In this document: in pieces, positions 9,743 to 18,596 of the stretch
Position numbering within the stretch: the stretch's first letter is position 1
Layout: the number at the start of each line of letters is the position of its first letter
Assembly (NCBI GenBank): GCA_026184775.1
Contig: JANCYW010000006.1
Coordinates: forward strand, 434,001-498,000
Reading direction: 5' to 3'
Source: Cyanidium caldarium
Taxonomy: Eukaryota > Rhodophyta > Bangiophyceae > Cyanidiales > Cyanidiaceae
Length of the DNA: 64,000 nucleotides
Notes under the pieces: generated by a model
What the model saw: the letters and a program-made list of their open reading frames with translations, nothing else
Database searches by the model: none
Told to the model about the DNA's origin: nothing
Made by a program: the position numbers and the translations under genes

Positions 9743-10876
9743 TCACGCTTCGGGCAGCACGAAGTGGAACGGGCCCACTTGCACGTCGAACATCAGCTCG
9801 CCGACGGCGCCGGTCACAAAGCGGTAGCGGCCCTGCATGGTGGCCAGCACGCGGATGCGCTCGTCGCCCGGCTCGCCGAGCCGCACTTGCCACATGGAGG
9901 AGTAGGAGAACGACTGGCTCGGCGCCAGGATGGGCTGCTTGCCGACGACGCCCGGTCCGCGCACTTCGCTCACGCCGCTGTCGCGGTTCTCGATGCGCCA
10001 GTACCGCGACACCAGCTGCATCGTGCGGCCAGTCTCGTTATATATCTCCACCTGATAGCCAAACATGTACTGCCCGCGATCCGGTATGGACTCATCGGGC
10101 AGGTGATAGGTTTTGATGGCCACGCGCACGCCATTCGAGACGCCGTTGTAGGCGGTGACCGCCGGGATGCCGCGCGCATCCCGCAGAGTGTCCTCGCTCT
10201 TGCCGGCGGCAGAGCGCGACTTGGCCTTTTTGGAGTCGGCGGCGGGCGTTGACGACGCCTTGGGTCGACCGCGCTTGCGCTTCTCGCCGGCCGCCCCGCT
10301 GCCGGTGGACAGGCTCGCCTCGGATGCTTCCCGCGGGGCCGCATTTTCGGTGGCCACCTCGCTCGCCTCCTCATCGTCCAACAACGGAAACAGAAACTCC
10401 TCCGGATGCGGCGGCGGGCTCTCTTTGCGCAACGCCTCCCGCAACGCGGCGCTCTCCTCCGCGCGGTTCGCCGCCAGCGCCTCCTGCAGCGCCTGCGACA
10501 AGTACACGAAGCGGTCTTGCCGACGCACGGCCCGCGCCTCGTCCCGCCAGCGTGCTGCCTCCATATACTGCTCATTCCGGACGGCCTCCCGCATCAAACT
10601 TTCCAGGCTGTGAATACGGCTCCACAATTTGAGCCGCTCGCGGCGCTCCAGCGGCGGTGGCGCTTTGCGCATCGCGTCGCCTCCGTCGGGCGGCGCCGCG
10701 GCCAGCAGCCGCAGGCAGCCGGAATGCAGACGACGGTGCGGGCGTGCCGGGCGTGGGCAGGGCGGTCGCCGGCCCCCTGTCGAGTGCCCCGGCGGCGGCT
10801 CCAAGCGGCGCCGAACAGACGGGGGAGGCACCCCCAGAAAAGCCAGGCTCGGGCTCGTGGCGCGCAGACTGCTCAT
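9743..10876 (-). CDS. UVR motif / AT-hook-like / ApaG (DUF525) domain protein, left copy
   Basis: Encodes 377 aa. Residues 1-70 are Arg/Pro/Ser-rich and could be a plastid transit peptide. Residues 86-120 (RIHSLESLMREAVRNEQYM, then EAARWRDEAR) match the UVR motif. Residues 199-208 (KRKRGRPKAS) form an AT-hook-like core or nuclear signal. Residues about 246-377 are an ApaG domain, with GYQVEIYNETGRTMQLVSRY, WRIENRD and GPGVVGKQPILAPSQSFSYS. ApaG domains are fibronectin-like folds in bacterial ApaG, F-box FBXO3/SKIP16 and PDIP38; the biochemical role is unknown. I chose the ATG at 10876: an upstream ATG at 11140 would give 88 more residues, but the G-run length change near 11125 breaks that frame in the right copy, arguing it is noncoding. 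The single coding difference (10627) is silent. Confidence 0.82.
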   Translation of the reverse strand: MSSLRATSPSLAFLGVPPPSVRRRLEPPPGHSTGGRRPPCPRPARPHRRLHSGCLRLLAAAPPDGGDAMRKAPPPLERRERLKLWSRIHSLESLMREAVRNEQYMEAARWRDEARAVRRQDRFVYLSQALQEALAANRAEESAALREALRKESPPPHPEEFLFPLLDDEEASEVATENAAPREASEASLSTGSGAAGEKRKRGRPKASSTPAADSKKAKSRSAAGKSEDTLRDARGIPAVTAYNGVSNGVRVAIKTYHLPDESIPDRGQYMFGYQVEIYNETGRTMQLVSRYWRIENRDSGVSEVRGPGVVGKQPILAPSQSFSYSSMWQVRLGEPGDERIRVLATMQGRYRFVTGAVGELMFDVQVGPFHFVLPEA

Positions 10877-11291
10877 GGCTCCGGACGGGCACGTGTGGAA
10901 ACTGCAACGTTGGTGCGGGAACACGCCTCTCGCGTCTAACCTTGTTCCGTGTCGCCGGGACGGCTTTTGCGGGTGAACGGTGCGCGACCTCGGGACGTTC
11001 AAGTCCGACCACACCAAGGTGCGCGCGCGCAGGCGTTGCCGCGGAGAATCTGCGACCGCGAGCTCCGCGGGTGCGGCGTGCAACGCGCACGCACTCGGTC
11101 CAGGGGTGAACCCTAGGATATCGGAGGGGGGGAATACCATAGGCGGTGGGATCGATGAGGGCAGACGACGAGTCTCGGAGCTGTAGGTCTTCAGTCGATG
11201 TGTATGACGTTTTCCAGTGTCGATCAGGGCGTCCAGACGTGGAAGAGCATTGGTTCGCTTCAGGCTTTCCGCGTGCGCGCGGCTCTAGCAT
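10877..11291. promoter_or_regulatory. Intergenic region 5' of the ApaG gene
   Basis: 415 bases between ApaG and prefoldin 3 (both minus). It contains a run of seven G at about 11126-11132, eight in the duplicate, which is the only length difference between units. No gene is supported. Confidence 0.35.
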
Positions 11292-11930
11292 TTACCGCGA
11301 CGACTCCGGAGCGGCAGCACTGTCCGAAGCAGCCGCGACGCTCGCCTGCTGCCGTAACCGAATGCCGGCGTTGTGGAGGCGAGACAGGTTGACCTCGGCG
11401 GTGACCATCTCGGTGCGCACCTGCGCCAGGTTCTTTTCCACCTCGGCCTGGGATGCGTCCGCCGTCGCGCGGTTCTTCTCCAGCAGCGCCACCGCTTCGT
11501 CCAGAGTGAACTCCACCATGGCCTTGGCGCCCAGCCACAGGTGCACTGTCCGATGCGGCTGGCGTCCGATGCGCGCTTTGACGTACACGCCCTCGCACAC
11601 CTCGAACCGAGCTTGCAACACTGGCGGCAGCTGTGGCGTGTGCTCGTCGCCATGATCCCGCAGCAGCTGCACCGCCGTCAACGCCTCGTCCAGTTCCTGC
11701 AGTTTGGCCCGCAGCGACTCCTGCCGCTGCACCAGCCGCTGCTCCAGCACCCGGCGGTACTTGATCTGGCTGTCCAGCAACTGAATGATCGAGCGTGCAC
11801 CGTCCGTGGAGCTGCGCACCACTGTCTCCGGATCGGCGATGAAGTGCGGTGTGGCCACGACGGCATCCAGCGAGACGGCCGCTGAGGCAGACGCTCGAGG
11901 CGGCGACGTCGCCGCGGCATCCCTGAGCAT
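11292..11930 (-). CDS. PFD3: Prefoldin subunit 3 (VBP1/PFD3), left copy
   Basis: Encodes 212 aa, typical of alpha-type prefoldin subunits. Two long coiled coils (about residues 50-95 and 150-200) flank a central beta hairpin region containing FEVCEGVYVKARI and TVHLWLGAKAMVEFTLDEA. This is the family's VxLWLGAnvMlEYxxdEA signature, followed by ALLEKNRATA and TAEVNLSRLHN (compare TTEVNMARVYN in VBP1). Prefoldin is the hexameric cytosolic chaperone that passes nascent actin and tubulin to CCT. The first 40 residues are an Ala/Ser-rich extension. The start is the first ATG. The copy in the right unit (22081-22719) shows no amino-acid difference. Confidence 0.93.
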   Translation of the reverse strand: MLRDAAATSPPRASASAAVSLDAVVATPHFIADPETVVRSSTDGARSIIQLLDSQIKYRRVLEQRLVQRQESLRAKLQELDEALTAVQLLRDHGDEHTPQLPPVLQARFEVCEGVYVKARIGRQPHRTVHLWLGAKAMVEFTLDEAVALLEKNRATADASQAEVEKNLAQVRTEMVTAEVNLSRLHNAGIRLRQQASVAAASDSAAAPESSR

Positions 11931-12426
11931 GGGCCCCACTGGCGCCGGTGGAGGTGTTCAAAGAGCGCTCGCTTACCGACTACAGCTGCCGAATCGAACA
12001 CAAGAGTCCGTGGGAGCCATACGCCCGTACAGGCACCGTCCGTGAAAGGGTAGTCGGCTGGGCGAACCGGCGCCAACTGCAACCCGCAACGAACCACTCT
12101 CGCCGCGGTTTGCCACTCCGGCCGGGGCATGCGCTCGCGCGGTCGCCATCCGGGGCGCCGCGGGAGGCGTATGCCCACCAGCGGAATGCCCGTAACGGCC
12201 ACATAGGCGTCGGATAGTGTGCGTGGAAGTGGGGCGGCTCGATGGTAAAGTTGCACGCTGCCCAAGACCCGGACGCACATGATATTCCCGCCTCTGCACC
12301 CTCAGAGCGATGCTTTACAAACCCGAGCGTGTCCGCTGGACGACCGCCACGGCCGCGTCCGGTGGCGCGCCAGGGCGCCGCCTCCACCGGCCTATCGGTG
12401 CGCCATGGCCACTGCCGCACCCATCC
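11931..12426. promoter_or_regulatory. Intergenic region 5' of prefoldin 3, 3' of the kinase gene
   Basis: 496 bases between two minus-strand genes. The short frames present have no recognisable domain. It should hold the prefoldin promoter and the kinase 3' UTR. Confidence 0.35.
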
Positions 12427-14037
12427 CTATTGAATGCGCGCCTCGCTCACCAGTGCGTGACAGGCGGCCACGTACGAGAACACGTCACCCTCGATCATGG
12501 CGATATCCAGGACGAAATGGCTCTCGGTGCGGTACAACTGCAAGTTGAGCAGCACGGCGCCCGCCTGGCCAGGCACCTGGGTGCCGTCGCCGGTCACCAC
12601 GCGCACCTGATACGTGGAGGGCGCCTTGGCGCGCCACTTGAGCACCGATAGCGCGCGGAACACCTCCTCCATAATGTTCTTCGGGTCGAGATAGTCGTTG
12701 CGCACGCCGACGTGAAATCGGCGCGGTGAGATCAACGACGCCGGCAGCGTGGGCAGTCCGCTGCTGGCGTTGTCGCCGTCGTCGGGCTCACCGCCATCGT
12801 CAGCGCCCGCCGGCGCCTGGCGCCCGTCATTCCCGAGGGCGTGCTGTGCGTGGCCGTCGTTCATCTCCTGGTCTTTCACGCGTTTCGATGTCGTCTCCCC
12901 GCCAACGGCATGCGCTCCGTGCAACGACGCCAGACCGGGTGCGGCCAGCAGCGCGCCCACATCCACCGGCTGTAGCATCGACGGATCCATGCGCGTCCGG
13001 CCGTCTTTCAGCTGCTCAAACACCACCGTACACGCGTTGCGCTTGCCGTGCTCCAGCATCCAGCGGATCTCTTCGGTGGTGTGCCCGGTGATGCGCGCAC
13101 ACTCCGCCAGCAGCACCGGATTCACCGCCAGCGTGCGGTTGTATATCAGCGGCGGCGGCAATGCCAAGTACCGCGGCAGGTTCTTGACAAACCACGGATG
13201 CTTGCGAATCTCCGGTATGGTGACGCGCCGCAGCGGATCCACATCCAGCATGCGCGCGATGAGCTCTCGCGCGTCCCGTGACAGGTACGACGGCGTCTGA
13301 TACTGACCGCTCTTGATGCGTCGAAACAGCGCCGCGATCGACTCGTCATCGAACGGCAGCGAACCGCACAGCAGCGCATACAGGATGACGCCGCACGACC
13401 AGACGTCCACCTCGGGACCGGCGTACGGCTTGCCGCTGATCACCTCGGGCGCCGCGTAGTTGGGCGAGCCGCAGGACGTCTTGAGGAATTCTCCATCGCG
13501 CGACACGTTGGCCAGACCGAGATCGGCGATCTTGATGTTGTCTTCGTGGTCCAGCAGCAGATTCTCCGGTTTCAGGTCGCGGTGGATGATCATGTGTCGA
13601 TGACAGTACTCCACACCGCCGATCAGTTGCTGGAAGTACCGCCGAGCGTCGTCCTCCGAGAGCCGCCCGTGCTCGACGATGTGATCGAACAGCTCGCCAC
13701 GGCTGATGTACTCCATGACCACGTAGATGTCCGTGGGAGTCTCGATGACCTCGTACAGCTTGACCACGTGCTTGTGGTTGAGCAGGCGCAGGATGAGGAT
13801 CTCGCGGTGCACCTTCTGGGTCATGTCCAGCATGCGAATCTTCTGCCGGTTCAGTATCTTCACGGCCACCTCATGCTGGCTGTGCATATGCCGCCCGGCC
13901 TTCACCTTGCCGAAAGAGCCCACACCCAGCGTGCGCTCCAAAATGTACGGACCAATCTTCAGGGCCCCGGGCGGTATCATCGCGCTCGTCGGGTCACCCT
14001 CCGGCATGGCCATGCCTGCCGGGATCGGCTCGCTCAT
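12427..14037 (-). CDS. SnRK1: SNF1/AMPK/SnRK1 catalytic alpha subunit, left copy
   Basis: Encodes 536 aa. The kinase domain (about 29-285) has the glycine loop LGVGSFGKVKAG (37-48), VAVK with Lys60, HRDLKPENLL (Asp154), a DLG (not DFG) magnesium motif at 172, and the activation loop FLKTSCGSPNYAAPEV with Thr187, the position phosphorylated by upstream kinases. A UBA-like autoinhibitory segment follows (about 310-350, ITGHTTEEIRWMLEHGKRN), then an acidic linker. A C-terminal KA1-type domain begins FHVGVRNDYLDPKNIMEEV and ends LQLYRTESHFVLDI. The family senses energy stress as a heterotrimer with beta and gamma subunits. The start is the first ATG. Residue 28, just before the kinase domain, is Ile here and Ser in the right copy. 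It is divergent with the AEC transporter, with about 0.9 kb between them. Confidence 0.95.
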   Translation of the reverse strand: MSEPIPAGMAMPEGDPTSAMIPPGALKIGPYILERTLGVGSFGKVKAGRHMHSQHEVAVKILNRQKIRMLDMTQKVHREILILRLLNHKHVVKLYEVIETPTDIYVVMEYISRGELFDHIVEHGRLSEDDARRYFQQLIGGVEYCHRHMIIHRDLKPENLLLDHEDNIKIADLGLANVSRDGEFLKTSCGSPNYAAPEVISGKPYAGPEVDVWSCGVILYALLCGSLPFDDESIAALFRRIKSGQYQTPSYLSRDARELIARMLDVDPLRRVTIPEIRKHPWFVKNLPRYLALPPPLIYNRTLAVNPVLLAECARITGHTTEEIRWMLEHGKRNACTVVFEQLKDGRTRMDPSMLQPVDVGALLAAPGLASLHGAHAVGGETTSKRVKDQEMNDGHAQHALGNDGRQAPAGADDGGEPDDGDNASSGLPTLPASLISPRRFHVGVRNDYLDPKNIMEEVFRALSVLKWRAKAPSTYQVRVVTGDGTQVPGQAGAVLLNLQLYRTESHFVLDIAMIEGDVFSYVAACHALVSEARIQ

Positions 14038-14949
14038 GCCGCTGCAGGTGCAGCACGTCGCAATTTGCAACGACGGGGCGGCAACGGTCGGTGCAGCTTG
14101 TCGGGCGACGAGGCCGCCGCCGGCCGCTCGCTGCAGCGCGCTGTGAGCGACTCTCGAACGGTGCGCACCTTCTCTCCGCCGACCCGGAAGACGCTGCCTA
14201 CTGCCTCACGCACCCGCCCTGGATACAACTCGGTGGTGTCTTCCACGCACTGCCCTGCTGTCGCGCATGCTCACCAGCGCTCGCGCCCGTCAACGCCTCC
14301 AACGCAATTTCCGATCGCCGCCCTACCGACTCGACTGTGGCCGATGAGCGTTGCTCGGGACGAGGACGCACAAGGCGTCGTGAGGGCAGAGGAACGCAGG
14401 AGTGGGGAAGAGGCGAGGAGGAGGAGCGAGGATTATGTGTCCGCGACTGTCGGAGAGGATGTGATTCAGTGGGAGGGGTTGATGGATCGAACAGGAGACG
14501 AATGCAAAGGGGGTAGGTGTGCGCCGCATCTCTGGCCGACGGGGATGCTCTGCGGCAGCCTGCGCGTGAAGGGGCAGTCCTTGCGGAGAGCGGATGCTTT
14601 TGTCGTGGTCTGGAACAGAACTTCTACGGTAGCACCATTTCGTCGCGGTTATACGACTCGGAAAGGCGCAGGACAGCGGGTGACGCAGCCGGAGGCGCTG
14701 GCAGGGAGGCGACTTGAGACGGCCGGACGCTGGGCCCGTCGCCAGCTTGTGACCGCGAGTGGCGCCCAACTGGCCACCGCGTCGTCCCTGCGGACAACCA
14801 GCCACACACCCAATGGGTCTTTGGGAGTGAATTCTCCTGCTGGTCGCGCCCGCAATCTGCCCGACGCCACCTGGTCGACTGAAGTGGAGGCGCCAGCCGC
14901 CGCCGAGACGCCCTCAACGGCACGATACCGTATTCGGGTGTTGCGTGGC
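14038..14949. promoter_or_regulatory. Divergent promoter region, kinase gene / AEC transporter gene
   Basis: About 910 bases between divergent ATGs. A purine-rich tract at about 14344-14450 on the plus strand (CT-rich on the kinase's sense strand) resembles leaders elsewhere in the window. A plus-strand frame is open across the whole region but has no family sequence before 14950. One substitution (14307) distinguishes the units. Confidence 0.4.
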
Positions 14950-16071
14950 ATGTCGAGTACCGCGTCACCGATGCGTATCGTGGAGCAGCTAGTGCCGGCG
15001 CCGTTACAACACGTTCGGGCCGATGTGGTGTCCGCTTCGGTGCAGGCGGTGTTGCAACTGTTGATCTTCCTGGGCCTGGGCGGCTGGCTGAACCGCATAT
15101 CCATTTTGGACATTCCCACCATCCAGAGTCTGTCGCGGGCAGTGTTCTACATATTCCTGCCGGCGCTCTCGTTTGTGAGCGTGGCACAAGAGCTGAGCCG
15201 TCGGTCGCTGCTGGACGTGCTGTCGCTGCCGCTGATGGCCGCTGCCCAGATCGGTGTGGGCCTCGCGCTGGGCGCCGCGTTCGGGCCTTTCTTTCGGGTG
15301 CCACCGGAGCGGCGCGGCCTGCTGCGTACCGCGTGCGGCTTTGGCAACTCGGCGACGTTGCCGACGCTGTTTCTGACGGCGGTGTTCGCCGACAGACCAG
15401 GTCACTTGAGTCAGAGCCTCGGTTATATGGCGCTGTTCTGCTTGTCGTGGTCGCCGCTGTTTTGGACTTATCTGATGGATAACGTCGGCCATGCGGCGCC
15501 GTCCAGTAAGCGTCAGGCCGCACCGGCGACGTCCACGAACGACGCGGCGATGCCGTCGTGGACCGCCCTGTGGGCAGAGCGCCGCCCGCTGGCGGAGACC
15601 GTGGTGCTGGCGGGCATCTATTTGGCGCACCGGGCGCAGGCTGCAGCCATCGTGGTGGCCGAGGCGCTGACGACGCCGCCGGCGATGGCATCGCTGGTGG
15701 GCGTGGCGATAGGTTCGGTGCGGCCGCTGGCTCGATTGCTGTTCAGCGAGTCGTTCCTGCTCTCGCGGAGTGCGGTGGCGGTGCTGCGGACGCTGGCGGG
15801 TGCCAATGTCGCCTGCGCGATGCTGGTGCTGACGGCGTCGTTAGCCATTCGGCCGCGTGGCCGTCCCAAGGGCAGCAGCTCGTCACGATACGCCAAGAGG
15901 AGCATGGCCGGCGAGGGCACACTCCTCACCGCCACCGCGGCGAACAGCCCCACAACGATGACGACGACGGCGGCGGCGGCGAATGTACGATCCGTTGGAC
16001 CCGAAGCGGCCGCGAGAGTCGTTGCGGTCGTATTTGATGCGGCGGTGGGACCCGCGCAGCCTGTACCGTGA
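14950..16071 (+). pseudogene. AEC/PIN-like transporter, 3'-truncated copy at the duplication junction
   Basis: This copy matches the complete gene at 25739-27142 for about 345 codons, then crosses the duplication junction at 15983 and runs out of frame into glycine-rich-gene sequence for about 28 codons before a stop at 16069-16071. The missing part is the C-terminal transmembrane bundle (the last ~122 residues of the intact copy), so a functional carrier is unlikely. It retains the N-terminal helices, including the FGNSATLP segment conserved among auxin-efflux-carrier family proteins. Its promoter region is intact, so a transcript is possible. Confidence 0.85.
15979..15990. other. Duplication junction with ATGT microhomology
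   Basis: At the left border the sequence reads CCCG-ATGT-ACGA (5191-5202), at the right border GCGA-ATGT-CCCA (26768-26779), and at the junction GCGA-ATGT-ACGA (15979-15990). The shared four bases ATGT are the only homology at the exchange point. This is what microhomology-mediated or end-joining tandem duplication leaves, as opposed to recombination between long repeats. Confidence 0.92.
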
Positions 16072-16636
16072 CCTGCGGCGCAAGAGCTATCCGTACGGGC
16101 CGCCGCCGCCGCCGCGCAGTTATGTGTTTTCCGGCGGCGGTTGGGCGTTCGGCTTGGGGTGCAGCTTTGGCGGGCCTTTTTTCGGCGTCGGTGTCGGTTA
16201 CTCGCTCCTGGGCGGTGGTGGCGGTGGTGGCGGCAATGCGCTGATATCGCTGCTGCCGCGCCCGGTGGTGGTTTTCGGGGCGGGTGGTGGCGTCGGCGCG
16301 GTATGCGGGGTGGGTTTCGGGAGCGGTATGGTCGCCGGGGTGGGCCCTGGTTTCGTGCCGATCGGTTTCTGGGCGGCGTTCCAGTTTGCGCCTCGTTTTC
16401 TCGGGCTGGAGATCGCCGTCGAGGATTGGCTGGAGGAGCGGGCGATGGTGCGTACGGCCAAGCGGCGAGCGGTCGCGGCACGTAAACGGCGAAGGGAGGC
16501 CGACCGCCAAGCGCGCCCGCCACCTCCCCTCCAGTGGCTGGCGCGGCGGTGGCGGGCACTGTGGCCCGGTCGCCCGCAGACGCCAATCTCGCCCGAGGAC
16601 GAGGTGCCGCACCCGCCGCGTGTACCCGCGCGATGA
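15983..16636 (+). pseudogene. Glycine-rich protein, 5'-truncated copy
   Basis: Bases 15983-16636 repeat codons 58-274 of the gene at 5024-5848, lacking the basic and acidic N-terminus (57 residues) and its promoter. The duplication breakpoint falls exactly on the ATG of Met58, so an open frame of 217 aa starting MYDPLDPKRPRE is preserved. One change replaces Thr179 (full-length numbering) with Pro. Translation would depend on a transcript from the truncated AEC gene upstream. It is more likely a remnant than a working gene, but it is not otherwise broken. Confidence 0.75.
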
Positions 16637-16860
16637 AGTCGATGGCGCCCTAACTGATTATGAAGTTTAACGGTACTCCGTGGAGTAGCTCCCGTGGCCG
16701 TCGGCGGCACTGCCGCGGCACCCCGGAGTGAGTTGGCGGCGTTGCGACCGACTGCCGCGGTGGTCTTGCCGTAGTGCAGAGGATTCTGACGCGTTGTGGG
16801 TCGGCACTGCACTGAGCGGCTCGCCGACCCTGGAGGGGAGCACACTTCCGTTCACGCCTT

Positions 16861-17817
16861 TCAGGAGTTCTTGCCCGCGCCGGCGCTATCGTCGCTTTCC
16901 GAGGTGCGCGTGGTCGACGATTCCAAGTCGGAGACGCGTGTCGCGGTACCGCCAGACGTCGCCGATGGCGGGCCTAGTCGCGATGACACTTGCGACTGCA
17001 CTTCGGCGGTCGGGCCGCTGGGGATCCCACTGCCACGGACGTACTCGCGGCGGGAGAGGAAACGACCATTGGGTGCTCGCGGCCGTCGCATGGCGTGAGC
17101 GCGGCGCGACGGATGGCGGAAGCGGCGCGGTTTTCGCGGGTGCATGCGGTTCGGCCTGGAAGCGACAGTAGCGCTCTCACTCTGTGTTGAGGTCGCGTCA
17201 GCGTTCGCGGCGCGCTTGGCGGACGAGTCAGCCCAAGGCGTGACCTCGGTGGCGTGGCTCATGCGGCGCATCTCCCGGAAGCGCTGTTCGCGCCGCTTCA
17301 CGATGCGATGGTACTGCCTGGCGTTTGCGTACCGACCTTTCGAGGCGCGCCACGGCGGCGGCGGCAACCAGATGCGTTCCGCTGCCAATGGCGACCAGCT
17401 GCTGGCGGCCGAGAGTGTTCGCGTCGCCTTCCGCTCGGCGATGAGGCGCTGCAACTCCGACAGCGGCGGCAGTCGTCCCTGCGCCTGGGGCCACGATTCT
17501 GGCGGCGCCGCATCGGACCGAGGCGGCGGCATCGTTAAGCTGCCGCAGCTATGCGAGCGCCGCGGGAGTGGCGACACCAGCGGCGACGATATCCTCAGCG
17601 GCACTGCCTGCAGCGGCTGCGGGTGCACCGGCACGCGCCACTCCCTCGCGGCGTTCCACCACGGCCGCGGCACCGGCAAAGGCGAGCCCCAACTGGTGTA
17701 GCTGCTGCCCCGCAGCGGCGCCAACAACGGACTCGGAGTTACCAGTACCTGCCGCTGCTCATCCCGCTCACTTATGGCAAAACACCGCTCGCGAGACGAC
17801 GCGCCCGCCTCGGACAT
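16861..17817 (-). CDS. NF-YA/HAP2-like CCAAT-binding factor subunit A, right copy
   Basis: Duplicate of 6073-7029, 318 aa, with the same A1 helix, ~40-residue linker and altered A2 motif. The only difference is residue 65, His here and Gln in the left copy, in the disordered Pro-rich N-terminal part outside both conserved segments. The flanking upstream region is copied as well, so regulation should be the same unless position matters. Confidence 0.82.
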   Translation of the reverse strand: MSEAGASSRERCFAISERDEQRQVLVTPSPLLAPLRGSSYTSWGSPLPVPRPWWNAAREWRVPVHPQPLQAVPLRISSPLVSPLPRRSHSCGSLTMPPPRSDAAPPESWPQAQGRLPPLSELQRLIAERKATRTLSAASSWSPLAAERIWLPPPPWRASKGRYANARQYHRIVKRREQRFREMRRMSHATEVTPWADSSAKRAANADATSTQSESATVASRPNRMHPRKPRRFRHPSRRAHAMRRPRAPNGRFLSRREYVRGSGIPSGPTAEVQSQVSSRLGPPSATSGGTATRVSDLESSTTRTSESDDSAGAGKNS

Positions 17818-18596
17818 GCCTCGCGGCACGCGCTTCGCGGAAGCCCACGGGCCGACGGCTGAGGCGATCGTCACGGTGAGGTGGTTGCGGCGGTGCTCGC
17901 TCCGGCAAATCGGACCATAGCAGCAAAAACTGCCGCGTCGTCCAAGGTGCTGCCCCGGCAAAACGGGCCACCTCTGTGACGAATGCACAACTCAGCGTTA
18001 TTGGTGGCTTGCTCGAGCGCTGACTTAGACTTGCGTGGCGGATAGGCTGGCGACCCGACAGGCCCGCCCGCGGTCCGCACAATGCCGACGTGTACGGCGT
18101 GCGCGAACCGCCATCGATCGATCGGGCGGGGATCGCGTGTGTGCCGAATCGGCGGTGGCCGCGCGGACATCGGCAGCGATCCGGGGGGTGCGCGACGACT
18201 TCTCCGCCATTCATTTCTATTTTTAGCGCCACGCCAGCGCGTTCGTAGAGATCGGTGGACGCGCATCGATCGACACTGCGGGGGAACGGCCACGTTGGCG
18301 GTGAACCACTCCGGAGCTGTCTCGGGTACGTTGGTGGTGGAGATAGGAGGGCGCGAGTCTGAGGTCGCTCTGCGGTGCTTGGGGGAGAGCACCGCTCGAA
18401 GGGCCGCGGGCATTCCGGTGCGTTGGCGGAGCACTGCCAAGAGCAAGGATGGAGAGCCCGATTGAGTGGGGAATGACCTAGCGTGGCCTATTGCTAGAAA
18501 CCGCTGCGGGCAATCGGGAATATTTACCCGCGGCGACATTACAGGGTGTTGCACTCCTCGGATTCGCTCTATTCCCCATGTCGTCGCGCGCGTGTG
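17818..18596. promoter_or_regulatory. Copy of the long NF-YA upstream region
   Basis: Repeat of 7030-7808, including the CTATTTTTAG decamer (18217-18226). One substitution is present (18375 G versus 7587 T). No gene is supported. Confidence 0.4.

Larger units (their letters stand above)
5195..15982. repeat. Tandem duplication, left unit (about 10.8 kb)
   Basis: Bases 5195-15982 recur directly as 15983-26771. Offsets between matching points are 10788 up to the G-run near 11125 and 10789 after it. By eye the differences are substitutions at 5558, 6835, 7587, 8290, 10627, 13955 and 14307, and one extra G in the right unit's run near 21912-21921. That is more than 99.9 percent identity. The left border lies inside the glycine-rich gene and the right border inside the AEC transporter gene. 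No terminal inverted repeats, transposase or flanking target duplication are visible, so this is a segmental duplication, not a mobile element. Confidence 0.95.

Noticed and set aside
13546-14949. N-terminal extension of the AEC transporter frame (also 24335-25738)
   Set aside because: The frame is open but the first part is antisense to the kinase gene and the rest has no membrane segments or family sequence before the ATG at 14950/25739.
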